The translations under genes were made by a program, and so were the position numbers. A DNA stretch of 64,000 nucleotides from Rhizobiaceae bacterium (GTDB lineage Bacteria; Pseudomonadota; Alphaproteobacteria; Rhizobiales; Rhizobiaceae): the NCBI GenBank assembly GCA_023953775.1, contig JAMLJD010000015.1:1-64000 (forward strand), given 5' to 3'. Below the pieces are notes generated by a model. The model ran no database searches and was not told where the DNA came from. It was given only the letters and a program-made list of their open reading frames with translations. Each line of letters begins with the position of its first letter. The first letter of the stretch is position 1. Below are positions 37,675 to 47,588 of this stretch, piece by piece.

Positions 37675-39141
37675 TCAGGCCTGGTCGTTGATCAGCCTTT
37701 TCAGGAGCTCGACTTCCTGGGCAAGAGTGTTGTCGTTGGCGGTCATGCCTTCGATCTTGCGCACGGCATGAAGCACTGTCGTATGGTCCCGGCCGCCGAA
37801 ACGCCGGCCGATTTCCGGGAGCGAGCGCGGGGTCATCACCTTGGAAAGATACATCGCCACCTGGCGCGGCTTCACGATGGTGCGCGTCCGCCGGTTCGAC
37901 AGCAGCTCAGTCTTCGACACGTTGTAGTGCCGTGCAACAATGCGCTGGATGTCTTCTATCCGTACGCGCTTGGGTTCGCCGGTCCGGTAGATATGACCGA
38001 GGATCTCGTCGATGCGCTCGAGGGTGATCTGCGGCTCGAACGAGCGCCGGAACAGGAGCTGGTTGAACGCGCCCTCGAGTTCACGGCCGCTGCCCGTGAC
38101 AGTCCGCGCGACATGGGCGAGTATGGTGTCCGGAATGTCCAGCGTGTTGTCCTCGGCCTTTGCCGACACCAGGCGCTGCCTGAGGATCGACAGCCGCATG
38201 TCGTAGTCGGGCGCGCCCATCTCGAGCGCGACGCCGCCGTTCAGCCGCGAGCGCACGCGCGGCTCGAGCGATTCCAGCTCCGAGGGCGGTCGGTCGCCGG
38301 CCACCACGACCTGTTTCGCACTGTCGAGCAGCATGTTGATCAGGTGGCAGAATTCGTTCTGGATCGACTTGCCCTGCAGGAACTGCATGTCGTCGATGAT
38401 CAGCAGGTCGATGTCGCGAAGCTGCTCTTTCAGGATGAGCGCGTTGTTGTCGCGGATCGCGGTCGCGAAACGCCACATGAAATATTCGGCGGTCAGATAG
38501 ACCACGCTCGCCTGCGGGTTGCGCTTCACCGCTTCCGCGGCAATCGCCTGCAGCAGATGCGTCTTGCCGAGCCCGACGCTTGCATGAAGAAAAAGCGGGT
38601 TGAAGCGGACCGCATTCGAGCCGGCCTCGGCGACGGCGCGCGCCGCCGCGAAGGCGACCCGGTTGGACGGCCCTTCAACAAAGGATTCGAAGCTGTATCG
38701 CGGGTCGAGCGGCGACCCCAGAACCTTGCGCCTGCCGTCGCCCTCGATCCGGGCGGATGGCGTGGAACTCCGTTCGACGCGCGGAAGCGAGAAGGACTGG
38801 GCCGGCATCGCGGTCGGTGTCTGGCGAGCGGGCTTGCGATGGCTGTCGTCAATCTGTGCCGGCTGCTGGCGCATTTGCCGTGTCGCCGAGCGGACGATGA
38901 TCTCCAGCTTCAACAGCGAGGGGTCTTCTTTCGTCCAGAGCGCGGTGATCAGATCCAGATAGTGGCCATTGATCCAGGACCGCAGAAATGCGGTCGGGAC
39001 CGACAGGCGCACGACGCCCTTCGTGGCTTCGGCCAGCTTCATCCGTCCGAACCAGCTCGAAAAGACCTCGCCGCCGAGTTGGGCGCGCAATTGCGCCTTG
39101 ACGCGATCAAAGACCGTGCTGGAACCCTCGGCGTCCGCCAT
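37675..39141 (-). CDS. dnaA: Chromosomal replication initiator DnaA
   Basis: DnaA is the AAA+ origin-binding protein. It has domain I ([21 protein letters not shown]), a linker of about 80 residues, Walker [11 protein letters not shown], Walker B IIDDMQFL and the DNA-binding signature [12 protein letters not shown] near the end. The frame is open to 39492, so the start is uncertain. ATG at 39141 (488 residues, GGGGGA upstream, 10 residues before the conserved domain) is preferred; ATGs at 39201 and 39213 give about 508-512 residues, also within the rhizobial range. Confidence 0.95.
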   Translation of the reverse strand: MADAEGSSTVFDRVKAQLRAQLGGEVFSSWFGRMKLAEATKGVVRLSVPTAFLRSWINGHYLDLITALWTKEDPSLLKLEIIVRSATRQMRQQPAQIDDSHRKPARQTPTAMPAQSFSLPRVERSSTPSARIEGDGRRKVLGSPLDPRYSFESFVEGPSNRVAFAAARAVAEAGSNAVRFNPLFLHASVGLGKTHLLQAIAAEAVKRNPQASVVYLTAEYFMWRFATAIRDNNALILKEQLRDIDLLIIDDMQFLQGKSIQNEFCHLINMLLDSAKQVVVAGDRPPSELESLEPRVRSRLNGGVALEMGAPDYDMRLSILRQRLVSAKAEDNTLDIPDTILAHVARTVTGSGRELEGAFNQLLFRRSFEPQITLERIDEILGHIYRTGEPKRVRIEDIQRIVARHYNVSKTELLSNRRTRTIVKPRQVAMYLSKVMTPRSLPEIGRRFGGRDHTTVLHAVRKIEGMTANDNTLAQEVELLKRLINDQA

Positions 39142-39960
39142 ACCGCATCCCCCAATATCGTTTTTTGCAAAGGGGCGACCCGCCTCGACCAACCCCTGCA
39201 TGCCGCTGTGCATCTCTATTTCCCTGTTTTTTTGCTGCCGGTCGCGTACGGACACTTTCCTCGTCGTCCGATCCGCACCCCTGTTCCGGTTTGTGATATT
39301 CTGCATCGATGCCATCAGCCGACGGCGTTCGCCTCTCCTTCCTCCGCCTTCGCGGAACTCCCCTTTCTCGCCGACAAACAGTCCCGCCCCCGATTCTGAC
39401 GATCGTGGTCGACCTGCGCCATCCGGCACTCTGATCCGTCTTGTTCCTGCCCCTCGCGAGACATGGCTCGCCCAATCGCGGATTGCGTCCACGTTGCAAA
39501 AATTGCCGATTTGGGCTAGCTTTCAGGCCGTGGGCCCGTCCCGTTCGATGAGGTGGACTTTATCGAAATCGCGGTGGATAGGGCAAGTGTGGGGCTAACG
39601 GTTTTTTTACGATTTGGAGTATCAGGACAGGCCGATTCGGTACCTGCCGACAGGCCCGAAGCCGCTAAACGCTTTTGAATCATAACCTTTACCGCGACAC
39701 CGATTTCCGGCGCTTCCCGCCAAAAAAAACTCAAAAAAACTGCTTGACATTCTTTTGCCGGCGCCGCGTGCGAGCGGTCGTGGAAAGCCTGTGGATTACC
39801 TTCTGTAACCCATTGGAAATAAAAGATAAAATATGTCCGCCGGATGCCGACCTGCTGTCAATTCCGGCATAACGTAACGACAGTTTCGCGACCCGATCCG
39901 GCAAACGGATCAGCCATCCCGCCGCCTGGTGGCGCGGGTCGAAACTGCAAGCCATTGGGT
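39142..39960. other. Leader and upstream region of dnaA with a DnaA-box-like site
   Basis: No gene is seen apart from a possible N-terminal extension of DnaA to about 39213. TGTGGATTA at 39790-39798 differs from the DnaA box (TGTGNATAA on this strand) at one base. Two runs of seven to eight A occur at 39722-39741. This looks like a dnaA control region with possible DnaA self-regulation. It need not be the origin: in Caulobacter and Sinorhizobium the origin lies near hemE, away from dnaA. A good isolated TTGACA at 39745 has no matching -10. Confidence 0.45.
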
Positions 39961-39993
39961 CAAAAAGGAAAAGCCCGGCGGGATGCGCCGGGC
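39961..39993 (-). terminator. Rho-independent terminator of rpsT
   Basis: On the minus strand an eight-pair stem GCCCGGCG / CGCCGGGC with a five-base loop is followed by TTTTCCTTTTT. It ends the rpsT transcript 32 bases after the stop and separates it from dnaA. Confidence 0.8.
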
Positions 39994-40024
39994 CCTGTCA
40001 CGTGACCGTCGATAAGGGGCCTTG

Positions 40025-40291
40025 TCAGGCGCCGAGCGACTTCACCCGCTTGGCGAGTCGGGAGACCTTCCTCGACGCCGTGTTCTTGTGCATGACGCCC
40101 TTGGAGGCGGCGCGCATCAGCTCCGGCTGAACGGCTACGAACGCAGCTTCGGCTGCGCCCTTGTCGCCGGCTGCGAGAGCTTCCTCGATCTTGCGGACAT
40201 AGGTGCGAACGCGCGACCGGCGAGCTTTGTTGGTCGCCGTCCGGCGAGCGATCTTGCGCGTGGCTTTCTTGGCCGACGTCGTATTGGCCAT
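40025..40291 (-). CDS. rpsT: 30S ribosomal protein S20
   Basis: S20 binds the 5' domain of 16S rRNA. The 88-residue protein begins [12 protein letters not shown] after the initiator Met and is highly basic, with the conserved [16 protein letters not shown] block. GAGAGA upstream of the ATG at 40291 is the ribosome site; the longer open frame is not conserved. It sits upstream of dnaA with its own promoter and terminator. Confidence 0.97.
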   Translation of the reverse strand: MANTTSAKKATRKIARRTATNKARRSRVRTYVRKIEEALAAGDKGAAEAAFVAVQPELMRAASKGVMHKNTASRKVSRLAKRVKSLGA

Positions 40292-40385
40292 TGTGTCTCT
40301 CTTCTTTCTGCGGACCGGGCGTTCGCCCTTCGGCGCGAATGCCAAAAAAATAGGGGCAGCCGTCAGGCCGCCTCAGATGTCGCGG

Positions 40386-40414
40386 CTTATAGTCAAGCTT
40401 GCCGCATCCGTCAA
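40386..40414 (-). promoter_or_regulatory. Predicted rpsT promoter
   Basis: On the minus strand TTGACG (40414-40409) and TATAAG (40391-40386) are exactly 17 bases apart. A leader of about 85 bases precedes rpsT and contains an imperfect hairpin near 40318-40342. Confidence 0.7.
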
Positions 40415-40466
40415 CGCCGGAACGTGGTCAAAAAGGCGCCGCTGCAAACAGCCTTGTTACAACGCC

Positions 40467-41240
40467 TCAGCGGTTCTTGAAGTTGGCGGACCGCTTCTCG
40501 ACGAAGGCGGCCATGCCTTCCTTCTGGTCGTCGAGCGCGAACATCGAATGAAACAGGCGCCGCTCGAAGCGCAGCCCCTCCGCCAGCGTCGTTTCGTAGG
40601 AACGGTTGACGGCTTCCTTGGTCATCATCACCGCCGGAAGCGAGAAATCCGCGATCTTGGTCGCCGCCTTGAGGGTCTCTTCGAGCAGCTCGCCCAGAGG
40701 TACGACCCGCGATACCAGGCCGGACCTCTCAGCCTCATCGGCATCCATCATCCGCCCGGTCAGGCACATGTCCATCGCCTTGGACTTGCCGACGAAGCGG
40801 GTCAACCGCTGTGACCCACCCATACCCGGCATCACGCCGAGCGTGATCTCGGGCTGGCCGAACTTGGCGTTGTCGGCTGCGATGATGAAGTCGCACATCA
40901 TGGCAAGCTCGCAGCCGCCGCCCAGCGCATATCCCGCGACCGCGGCGACGATCGGCTTGCGGATGCGGGTCATCGCCTCCCATCCGGCGAAGAAATCCTC
41001 CATGAAGGCGTCCATGTAGGATTTCGGCTGCATCTCCTTGATGTCGGCGCCGGCGGCGAATGCCTTGTCGGACCCTGTGAGGACGATCGCGCCGATCTTG
41101 GGATCGTTGTCGAAGTGCTGCAGCGCCGTGACCACTTCCTTCAGCACGGTCGTGTTCAGCGCGTTGAGGGCTTTCGGACGATTGAGCGTCAGAAGGCCGA
41201 CCTTGCCGCGGGTTTCAACGGTGATCGTCTCGTAGGCCAT
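40467..41240 (-). CDS. Enoyl-CoA hydratase
   Basis: A crotonase-fold enzyme that hydrates trans-2-enoyl-CoA in beta-oxidation. The 257-residue protein has the oxyanion-hole motif [10 protein letters not shown] (about 60) and both catalytic glutamates, in [12 protein letters not shown] (about 110) and [18 protein letters not shown] (about 131). Length and motifs match the short-chain FadB1/PaaF type. The frame is open further upstream, but ATG at 41240 with GAGGATCATCC is clear. mutM and deoB lie upstream on the same strand. Confidence 0.92.
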   Translation of the reverse strand: MAYETITVETRGKVGLLTLNRPKALNALNTTVLKEVVTALQHFDNDPKIGAIVLTGSDKAFAAGADIKEMQPKSYMDAFMEDFFAGWEAMTRIRKPIVAAVAGYALGGGCELAMMCDFIIAADNAKFGQPEITLGVMPGMGGSQRLTRFVGKSKAMDMCLTGRMMDADEAERSGLVSRVVPLGELLEETLKAATKIADFSLPAVMMTKEAVNRSYETTLAEGLRFERRLFHSMFALDDQKEGMAAFVEKRSANFKNR

Positions 41241-41296
41241 GGATGATCCTCCTCGCCGATAGCCGGCATCGAGTTGAAGCGTTGCGCCGGTGGTAC

Positions 41297-42178
41297 CTAA
41301 CGCTGGCAGGCCGGGCAATAGAAAGTGGAGCGTCCTGCCTGCACGATCCGCGAAATCGAGCCCTCGCACAGCGGCTTTGCGCAGGGTGCGCCTTCCCGGT
41401 CGTACACGCTGAATGCATGCTGGAAGTAGCCCAGCGATCCGTCGGCCTGGACGTAGTCGCGCAACGACGATCCACCCGCGGCGATGGCTTCGGCGATGAC
41501 CGAGCGAATGGCCTCGGCGAGCCGCTCGGTTCGCGCGCCGGACCGCGATACGATGCTGCCGGCCTGCCTTCGGGGCGACAGCCCCGCGCGCCACAGCGCC
41601 TCGCACACATAGATGTTGCCCAGCCCGGCGATCAGGCGTTGGTCGAGCAGCGCCGCCTTCAGCGGCGCGCGCTTGCCCGAAAACAGTTCTGCGAGGACTT
41701 TGCCGTCGAGGGCGTTGCCCGTCGGCTCGATCCCGAGACCGGCAAGCATGGGATGCGTGTCCAGCGCCGCGGCTTCGGCGAACAGCATGAAGCCGAAGCG
41801 GCGAGGGTCGTTGAAGACGACGCGTGCCGGGCCGCTCGTGGTCGACAGGTGAAACACCACGTGGTCGTGCGCAGCGAGCTTCGACCTTTCGTGGTGGAAC
41901 ACGCCTGGAACCGCTGCATCGCCGTCCCGTTCGATCCGGAACGAGCCCGACATGCCGAGATGTCCGATCAGCACCGGATCCCTGTCGAGATGGATGAGGA
42001 GATATTTTGCGCGGCGGCCGACCGAGACGATGCGCCGGCCCTCGAGTTTGTCACTGAACTCCGGGGGGAAGGGAAAGCGCAGGTCCGGCCGCCGCACTTC
42101 CACCTTTGCGATCTCGGCGCCTTCCATGGTCGGTTGGAGGCCGCGCCGGACGGTCTCGACCTCGGGCAGCTCAGGCAT
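41297..42178 (-). CDS. mutM: Formamidopyrimidine-DNA glycosylase
   Basis: MutM removes 8-oxoguanine and formamidopyrimidines. The mature protein starts PELPEVE, giving the catalytic Pro1 and Glu2; Lys in GRRAKYLL (about 58) is also conserved. The C-terminal zinc finger uses CAKPLC and CPAC, with a CX4C first pair as in other rhizobial MutM. Length is 293 residues. Its start overlaps the end of deoB by eight bases. Confidence 0.96.
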   Translation of the reverse strand: MPELPEVETVRRGLQPTMEGAEIAKVEVRRPDLRFPFPPEFSDKLEGRRIVSVGRRAKYLLIHLDRDPVLIGHLGMSGSFRIERDGDAAVPGVFHHERSKLAAHDHVVFHLSTTSGPARVVFNDPRRFGFMLFAEAAALDTHPMLAGLGIEPTGNALDGKVLAELFSGKRAPLKAALLDQRLIAGLGNIYVCEALWRAGLSPRRQAGSIVSRSGARTERLAEAIRSVIAEAIAAGGSSLRDYVQADGSLGYFQHAFSVYDREGAPCAKPLCEGSISRIVQAGRSTFYCPACQR

Positions 42179-43400
42179 CGCCGCGTATCGCGGCGTAGAA
42201 CGATGTCCCGTGACGGCCCGGCGCGATGTCCAGATGCTCGGCGACCGTCTCGCCGATATCGGCGAATGTCGGCCGCAGGCCAACCGACACGGCCTTCAGC
42301 CCCGGCCCCGTTCCAAGAATTGGGATACGCTCGCGCGTGTGATCGGTGCCGGGCCATGTCGGATCGTTGCCGTGGTCGGCCGTCAGGATGAGCATGTCGC
42401 CGGGCCTCAGTTTTGCCAGCGCTTCGGGAATGCGTTGGTCGAAGGCCTCGAGCGCCGCGGCATATCCGGGCACGTCGCGACGATGGCCGAAAAGCGAGTC
42501 GAAATCGACGAAATTGGCGAAGACGAGGTCGCCGTCGCCCGCCTCGTCCATCGCGGCGAGCGCGGCGTCGAACATCGTCATGTTGTCGGGCGCCTTGCGG
42601 ATCTCGCCGACACCGCGATGGGCAAAGATGTCGCCGATCTTGCCGATGCCGAAGACCGTGCGCCCCGCCGAGGTCAGCCGGTCGAGCAGCGTCGGTTCGT
42701 GCGGCGGCACGGCATAGTCGCGCCGGTTCGCCGTTCGCCTGAAGTCGGCGCTGCTCTCACCGATGAACGGCCGCGCGATCACCCGTCCGATGTTCAGCGA
42801 ATCGATCAGCTTGCGGACCGTTTCGCAAAGGTCATAGAGCCGCTCCAGTCCGAAATGGGTCTCGTGCGCGGCGATCTGGAACACCGAGTCCGAGGAGGTG
42901 TAGCAGATCGGCTTTCCCGTCCGGATGTGCTCTTCGCCGAGTTCGGCGATGATCTCGGTGCCCGAAGCATGCTTGTCGCCCAATATGCCCGGAATGTCGC
43001 TCTTCTCGACGATGGCCGCGGTGAGGTTCGCGGGAAAGGTCGGGATCGTCTGCGGAAAATATCCCCAGTCGAAGGTGACAGGCAGGCCGGCGATCTCCCA
43101 GTGCCCCGACGGCGTATCCTTGCCGCTCGACACCTCGTCGGCCGCGCCGAAAAAGCCGGAGACATCGCCGACATCGCGCTTTTTGCCGGTTGCCAGTTCG
43201 GATGCCGCGAACAGTCCGAGCGCGCCCATCCTGGGCAACTTCAGCGGACCGCTTCGCAAGCCGTCGCGATCGCCGTCGCCGCGCGCGCAGGCTTCCAGTA
43301 TATGGCCGAACGTGTCCGAACCTGTGTCGCCGAAACGCTCCGCATCGGCTCCGCCACCGATACCGAAGGAATCAAGGACAAAGAGGAAAGCGCGCGCCAT
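42171..43400 (-). CDS. deoB: Phosphopentomutase
   Basis: DeoB interconverts ribose- or deoxyribose-1-phosphate and the 5-phosphates in nucleoside salvage. The 409-residue alkaline-phosphatase-superfamily enzyme shows metal ligands in LDSFGIGG (start) and [18 protein letters not shown] (about 340-357). ATG at 43400; the open frame extends upstream but overlaps the divergent promoter region. No deoA, deoD or punA gene is nearby. Confidence 0.95.
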   Translation of the reverse strand: MARAFLFVLDSFGIGGGADAERFGDTGSDTFGHILEACARGDGDRDGLRSGPLKLPRMGALGLFAASELATGKKRDVGDVSGFFGAADEVSSGKDTPSGHWEIAGLPVTFDWGYFPQTIPTFPANLTAAIVEKSDIPGILGDKHASGTEIIAELGEEHIRTGKPICYTSSDSVFQIAAHETHFGLERLYDLCETVRKLIDSLNIGRVIARPFIGESSADFRRTANRRDYAVPPHEPTLLDRLTSAGRTVFGIGKIGDIFAHRGVGEIRKAPDNMTMFDAALAAMDEAGDGDLVFANFVDFDSLFGHRRDVPGYAAALEAFDQRIPEALAKLRPGDMLILTADHGNDPTWPGTDHTRERIPILGTGPGLKAVSVGLRPTFADIGETVAEHLDIAPGRHGTSFYAAIRGDA

Positions 43401-43532
43401 CGGGGGTGTTCCGGTCAGATTGTCGTCGCCCGAGACATAGGACCGCGATAGGCCATTGGCAATTCGGAAACCAAACCGCAAGATTCGCCGCGGACAATGC
43501 TGCGATAGCGATTCGGCCTGGCGACGGGAACA

Positions 43533-44483
43533 ATGCCGACCACCACCAAACCACGGCAAACGGCCAATCTGGCTGCCCGGCTCGCTGTGACGCTGCTCGT
43601 CGGCGCCGGCTTGGCTCAAGGTGCCGGGGCGGCGGAGCCGGAGCAACAGGCGACGTTCAGGATCGGCATGCTTGGCGAGCCGGGCTCCGATCACACGATC
43701 ACCGGCCTGTCGGCGATCCGCGCCGCCTATTCGCATGCGCTTGGCCAGCCGGTCGAGGTGTTCGTTGCGCGTGACTATCCCAGCCTCGTCGACGCCCAGA
43801 TCAACCGTCGCATCGACTATGCCGTCTACTCGGCGACCGCCTATGCTGCAGCATGGCGGCTGTGCGAATGCGTCGAGCCGGTTGCCGCGCCGCAGGGTGC
43901 GGACGGTGCCATCGGCATCCGCGCCGTGCTGATCGTGCGGCAAGGGCTGGCGGCGACGGTTGCGGAGGCGTTGAAGTTGAGGATCGCAGCCGGGCCGGAA
44001 GACAGCCTGACCGGCAGGCTCATGGCTGCCGGCGCGACGATCGCGCCTGACGATATCGGGGCATCGGCCGCTGTCGAGGGGCTCGGCGGCGAACAATCCG
44101 CGTCGGCCGCGCTCGCGGCTTTCGTTTCCGGCGACGCGGACGGACTGTTCGGCTGGGCGCGTACGACCGGCGAGGAGGGCGAGGCGCTATCCGGCGGGAC
44201 GCTTGCCCTGTTGGCGGACCGGGGTTTGACGCCCGACGAGTTCGACGTCGTCTGGACGTCGCCGCCGGTTCCGTTCGGGCCGCATGCCGTGCGCGCAGAC
44301 CTCGATGCCGAGATCAAGCGCCGGCTCGCGGTCTTCCTGCGCGGCCTCTATGTCAGCGACCGCGACACCTACGATTTTCTCGAACCTGACCATGATGGCG
44401 GCTTCGTCGCGTCGACCCATGCCGGCTACGTGCCTGTGGTCGAGGCTCTGGCGCTCGCCGTCCCGGAGGGGCGCCGCCGCTAG
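43533..44483 (+). CDS. PhnD-like ABC-transporter substrate-binding protein (orphan)
   Basis: A 316-residue periplasmic protein. A signal peptide (about 1-34, ending AGA-A) is followed by a PhnD/SsuA/THI5-like two-lobe fold; [11 protein letters not shown] and [18 protein letters not shown] are the recognisable landmarks. No permease or ATPase is adjacent, so it is either an orphan binding protein or a sensory subunit. It stands between deoB (divergent) and the pilus locus (convergent). The ligand cannot be read from sequence. Confidence 0.8.
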   Translation: MPTTTKPRQTANLAARLAVTLLVGAGLAQGAGAAEPEQQATFRIGMLGEPGSDHTITGLSAIRAAYSHALGQPVEVFVARDYPSLVDAQINRRIDYAVYSATAYAAAWRLCECVEPVAAPQGADGAIGIRAVLIVRQGLAATVAEALKLRIAAGPEDSLTGRLMAAGATIAPDDIGASAAVEGLGGEQSASAALAAFVSGDADGLFGWARTTGEEGEALSGGTLALLADRGLTPDEFDVVWTSPPVPFGPHAVRADLDAEIKRRLAVFLRGLYVSDRDTYDFLEPDHDGGFVASTHAGYVPVVEALALAVPEGRRR

Positions 44484-44512
44484 AACGGGCCTGGCGACGT
44501 TGCGGTGACGAC

Positions 44513-45175
44513 CTAGCTGTTGCAGTCGGCGCAGGGGATCGTGTTGCTCATGCGCGGCCGCAGATAGTAGATCTCGGCCATCTTGATGCCGTCGAAGATC
44601 GCTGCGACACCCCAGGCCGGCGTGTCGGCCGCGCTCCAGGTGATCACCGGCGAATAGTCCAGCTCGCTCGAAACGCGGATGAGAAACGATCCGGGCGTCA
44701 CCAACTTGGTCGGGATCGTGGCGGCGGTTCCGGGCGCGAGATAATCGCTCGTCACGTCGTTCACGAGCTTGCGCGACCACACCACCGTGGCGGTCGGATT
44801 GTTCTCGTCGTCGTCGACCTGGATGGCTGTGATATAGACCTTCGGATTGCTACGGTTGTAGGGCTTCAGGATGGAGCTGCCGATCTCCATGATCGCATCC
44901 AGCTCGGCTGGATTCATGGTTTGCTGCTGCGTGATCAGATCGGCGACCATGCTGCCCACGCGGCCGATCTTCTTGTTGGTTTCGATGCCCTGCGCAACCT
45001 CCATCGTCACAAAGTAGAGCGTAAGAAGGAGCGGAGCGACAAGTGCGAACTCGACGGCGGCCACGCCGCCGCGATCGTGAATGAACTGCATGCATCGTGC
45101 ACCGAATCCACGCTTGGATTCGGTTGCATCGGATGGATGTGCGGTGCGGCGCGTATTTGCTGCGGTGTCAGTCAT
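44513..45175 (-). CDS. TadE/TadG-like pseudopilin, C-terminal partner
   Basis: A 220-residue protein with a cytoplasmic basic leader (about 1-35), then the TadE-type hydrophobic stretch with Glu five residues in (GVAAVEFALVAPLLLTLYF), and a periplasmic domain ending CADC. The class is processed by CpaA and builds or anchors the Flp pilus. It overlaps the preceding tadE-like gene by eight bases. Upstream in-frame codons exist; ATG at 45175 is preferred. Confidence 0.87.
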   Translation of the reverse strand: MTDTAANTRRTAHPSDATESKRGFGARCMQFIHDRGGVAAVEFALVAPLLLTLYFVTMEVAQGIETNKKIGRVGSMVADLITQQQTMNPAELDAIMEIGSSILKPYNRSNPKVYITAIQVDDDENNPTATVVWSRKLVNDVTSDYLAPGTAATIPTKLVTPGSFLIRVSSELDYSPVITWSAADTPAWGVAAIFDGIKMAEIYYLRPRMSNTIPCADCNS

Positions 45176-45797
45176 CGAAAGGCTCGTTCTGCCAGGTCGT
45201 CGTTGCATAGAGCAGCGTCTTGTCGTCCTTGAGGTTCGCCATCGACTTGCGCAGGTAGTCGGTCATTACCGGCCAGCGATAGAAGACCCTAAGCATGTTC
45301 TTTGTCAGCGATTTCCCGGGCTCGATCTTGAAATCGCCGTCGCTGGCGCCGTTCTTCGTCAGCTTGATTTCGCCGCTTTCGATCTTGAACGACGCCTTGG
45401 CGGCGTCCTCGAACGAAGTGTATTCCCGCAAATCGATCTCCAGCCCCGGGCAGTCGTCGCCGACAACCAGCGAAATGCGATCGCAGACCATCGTGCGGAT
45501 CTTGGTTTCGGTGATGTCGGCCGCCTTGACCTGACCGGTACGGATTTGCCGGGCAATATCGTCGGTCGCGTTCGATATGAGCTGCTGCGCGGCAAATGAG
45601 ACGCAGCTCTCGAGGATCGCGAAGATCAGTGCCGAAAAGGGCAGCGCCAGAATGACGAATTCTATCGCCGTCGCGCCGCCGCGGGCGCGGAAAAATCGGC
45701 GTACGAGACCGGCGGGCGTGATCCGCTGTGCCTGTCCGTCCAACGGTTTGCGGCCCGTTGTCGTCATCGCTCGCCAATGCCCCCTGTCAAGTGCCAT
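45168..45797 (-). CDS. TadE-like pseudopilin
   Basis: A 209-residue protein with the TadE signature GATAIEFVILALPFSALIF near residue 40 and a Cys-containing periplasmic domain of about 130 residues. It is transcribed with the next TadE/G-like gene, away from the main cpa cluster. An internal in-frame ATG at 45767 gives a shorter leader. Two such minor pilins are usual for tad loci. Confidence 0.87.
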   Translation of the reverse strand: MALDRGHWRAMTTTGRKPLDGQAQRITPAGLVRRFFRARGGATAIEFVILALPFSALIFAILESCVSFAAQQLISNATDDIARQIRTGQVKAADITETKIRTMVCDRISLVVGDDCPGLEIDLREYTSFEDAAKASFKIESGEIKLTKNGASDGDFKIEPGKSLTKNMLRVFYRWPVMTDYLRKSMANLKDDKTLLYATTTWQNEPFDD

Positions 45798-45956
45798 CGC
45801 AACGCCTGAACTCTAACCGCAATCGGTTGAGGACCGGTTTTCCCGACAACGCAATTTGGCGCATTCGGGTGAACGTCGCGTTAAGCAACGGCTGGCAAGT
45901 GGCAGCTTCGCGATAAGGAGGCTTGTGTTTCGCCGCGCGGCAGGCTGTGCCGGGCC

Positions 45957-46382
45957 CTACTGGCTCATCTCGAGTTCCGAGTTCCGCTCGGCTTCCGACT
46001 TGTACGCACCTTCGCAATAGGGCGTGCACGAGAGCGTCTGGATCTGCGAACGGCGATAGATGCGGACCGTCTTGGCCGCATGGCGCGTCACGGTGATCTG
46101 CTCGTCGACGATCGGATTTCCGTCCGTGTCGAGGATCACCAGATTGGTGACGCCGAAACCCTTGCCCGTCAGCACGACGGTCGATGCGTCCTGCACCGAG
46201 GCGTCGGCGATGTCGGGATTGCCGATCACGATGGTATCGGCAGGCCGTGTGAGCTTCACGATCTTGGCCTGGTTCATGACGACTTCGATGCCGGGCTGGG
46301 CGAGAGCTGTCGACGCTGCGAGAAAAATCCCCAGCGCTGCGCCGGAAAAGCGAACCGCGATGGCTGTGAATGCGCGCGACAT
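45957..46382 (-). CDS. Stand-alone secretin N-terminal-domain protein (pilus formation)
   Basis: A 141-residue secreted protein. Signal peptide about 1-27 (ending ALAQ); then a domain from about 28 to 105 (VMNQAKIVKLTRPADTIVIG, VVLTGKGFGVTNLVILD) that aligns by eye with the N-terminal domain of CpaC in this locus (LNKSLVIDLPQDAYDILVA, IYLFGKQVGETNIFVFG). A short tail carries two cysteines (SCTPYC). No secretin barrel follows. It may occupy or cap the secretin entrance; this is inference. ATG at 46382 is chosen; a TTG 60 bases upstream is in frame. Confidence 0.8.
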   Translation of the reverse strand: MSRAFTAIAVRFSGAALGIFLAASTALAQPGIEVVMNQAKIVKLTRPADTIVIGNPDIADASVQDASTVVLTGKGFGVTNLVILDTDGNPIVDEQITVTRHAAKTVRIYRRSQIQTLSCTPYCEGAYKSEAERNSELEMSQ

Positions 46383-46553
46383 GGACTGAAACCCCGCAAG
46401 ACCCGATGTTTGAAGAGAAGATGAAGGAGATTGGTGAACCAAGCGTTAAACATCGGCGTCGGGCGGCTGCACCTTTGAAAAGTGGCCGCCTCGACGTAGT
46501 GTAGGCAAAGACGTGCGCTGCGGCGGCACGCTGTATGGTCGATGGGGGTGCAC

Positions 46554-47084
46554 ATGCCGAGAAACCTGATGTGCGGCGCCTTTGCCGGGATCCTTCTGCT
46601 GGGTGCAACAGACATGGCGGTGGCCGAAACAATGGACGATCTGGACGCCGCCGAGGCGGCGGTGCTCGAGGTGTGGAAGGAAATTCCGATCGGCTTTCGC
46701 ACCGCGGTCGTGATCGATGGCGCGCCCGGCGGTTTCGGAATCTATAAGGAGAAGAGCCCCGCCGTCTTCAAGCCCGGCGAGCCGGTCGTCGTCTATGCCG
46801 AGCCGGTTGGCTATGGCTGGATCGAAAACGCCGACGGCACCTTTACCTTCGGTTTCGACGTCGATCTCCTGGTCAAGACGGCAGCCGGCCAGGTGGTCGG
46901 CGGGCAGGACGATTTCCAGCGGCTGGCGCTGACCAGCAAGGCGCGCAACCGCGAGTTCATGCTGACGATTACGCTGACGCTCGACGGTGCACCGCCCGGC
47001 GACTACGTGGTCGAGTACAAGACCCGCGACATCGCATCCGACAAGGCCGGAACCATCAGCCTCCCCTTCACCATCACGCCCTGA
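46554..47084 (+). CDS. Secreted protein of unknown function at the pilus locus
   Basis: A 176-residue protein with a signal peptide (about 1-24, ending AVA). The mature part appears all-beta (alternating hydrophobics such as FGFDVDLLVKTA, EFMLTITLTLDG, YVVEYKTRDIA) and has no cysteine. It faces away from the stand-alone secretin-domain gene and precedes flp. I do not recognise the family. ATG at 46554 with GGGGGTG just upstream is better placed than ATG at 46542. Confidence 0.78.
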   Translation: MPRNLMCGAFAGILLLGATDMAVAETMDDLDAAEAAVLEVWKEIPIGFRTAVVIDGAPGGFGIYKEKSPAVFKPGEPVVVYAEPVGYGWIENADGTFTFGFDVDLLVKTAAGQVVGGQDDFQRLALTSKARNREFMLTITLTLDGAPPGDYVVEYKTRDIASDKAGTISLPFTITP

Positions 47085-47101
47085 AGGGGCCGGTCGGAAT
47101 A

Positions 47102-47117
47102 TTAGCCAGCGATTAAC
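47102..47117 (+). promoter_or_regulatory. CtrA-like site upstream of flp
   Basis: TTAG, seven bases, TTAAC matches the CtrA consensus TTAA-N7-TTAAC with one mismatch. It lies 153 bases before the flp start. Pilin genes are CtrA targets in Caulobacter and Sinorhizobium; the role here is inferred. Confidence 0.4.
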
Positions 47118-47269
47118 CACGTGGCTCGTCCGGCGCTGGAAAGATTCCGGTAAGGCTGTTTGTTAAGTCGATTGCAAGAGCTTCCACCTAAAGTCCACGA
47201 CATCCGATCGACACGCCAAGAACCGTTGACGGAAGTGCTGTAAATACACGTGGAGTAAGGAGCTCTCTC

Positions 47270-47446
47270 ATGTCCAAGATTTTCGCACGTTTTGCCAAGG
47301 ACGAGTCTGGCGCAACCGCCATCGAGTACGGCCTGATCGCCGCTCTCATCGCCCTGGCCATCATGGTTGGCGCCGGCAACCTCGGCAACGCGCTGAACAA
47401 CCAGTTCGACTTCATCGCGAACACGCTGGAAGGCACCCAGAGCTAA
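47270..47446 (+). CDS. flp: Flp/PilA major pilin subunit
   Basis: A 58-residue pilin, too short for most gene callers. The leader ends at Gly-Ala and the mature segment keeps Glu-Tyr (ATAIEYGLIAALIALAI), the Flp signature cleaved by CpaA. AAGGAG is eight bases before the ATG. A strong intrinsic terminator follows the stop by 34 bases, so pilin is likely made from its own abundant short transcript, with cpaA downstream. Confidence 0.95.
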   Translation: MSKIFARFAKDESGATAIEYGLIAALIALAIMVGAGNLGNALNNQFDFIANTLEGTQS

Positions 47447-47480
47447 GTTCAGCTCGGGCACAGCCTGAAAAGTTGAAAGA

Positions 47481-47515
47481 AGGCCGTCCGCGTCGCGGAC
47501 GGCCTTCTTTCGTTT
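47481..47515 (+). terminator. Intrinsic terminator of flp
   Basis: A perfect 13-pair stem (47481-47493 with 47497-47509) and a three-base loop, followed by TTTCGTTT. It is the strongest terminator in the window and isolates flp from cpaA. Confidence 0.88.
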
Positions 47516-47588
47516 AGGGTCTTCATTTCAGCAAAGATTAATCCTGCCGCGCTAGCGTGAGGCAAACGCCAACTCCGGAGCGCCAGAC

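Noticed and set aside
39142-40024. Chromosomal origin of replication beside dnaA
   Set aside because: Only one near-match to the DnaA box was found and origins of related bacteria are mapped near hemE. I list it only as a dnaA control region.
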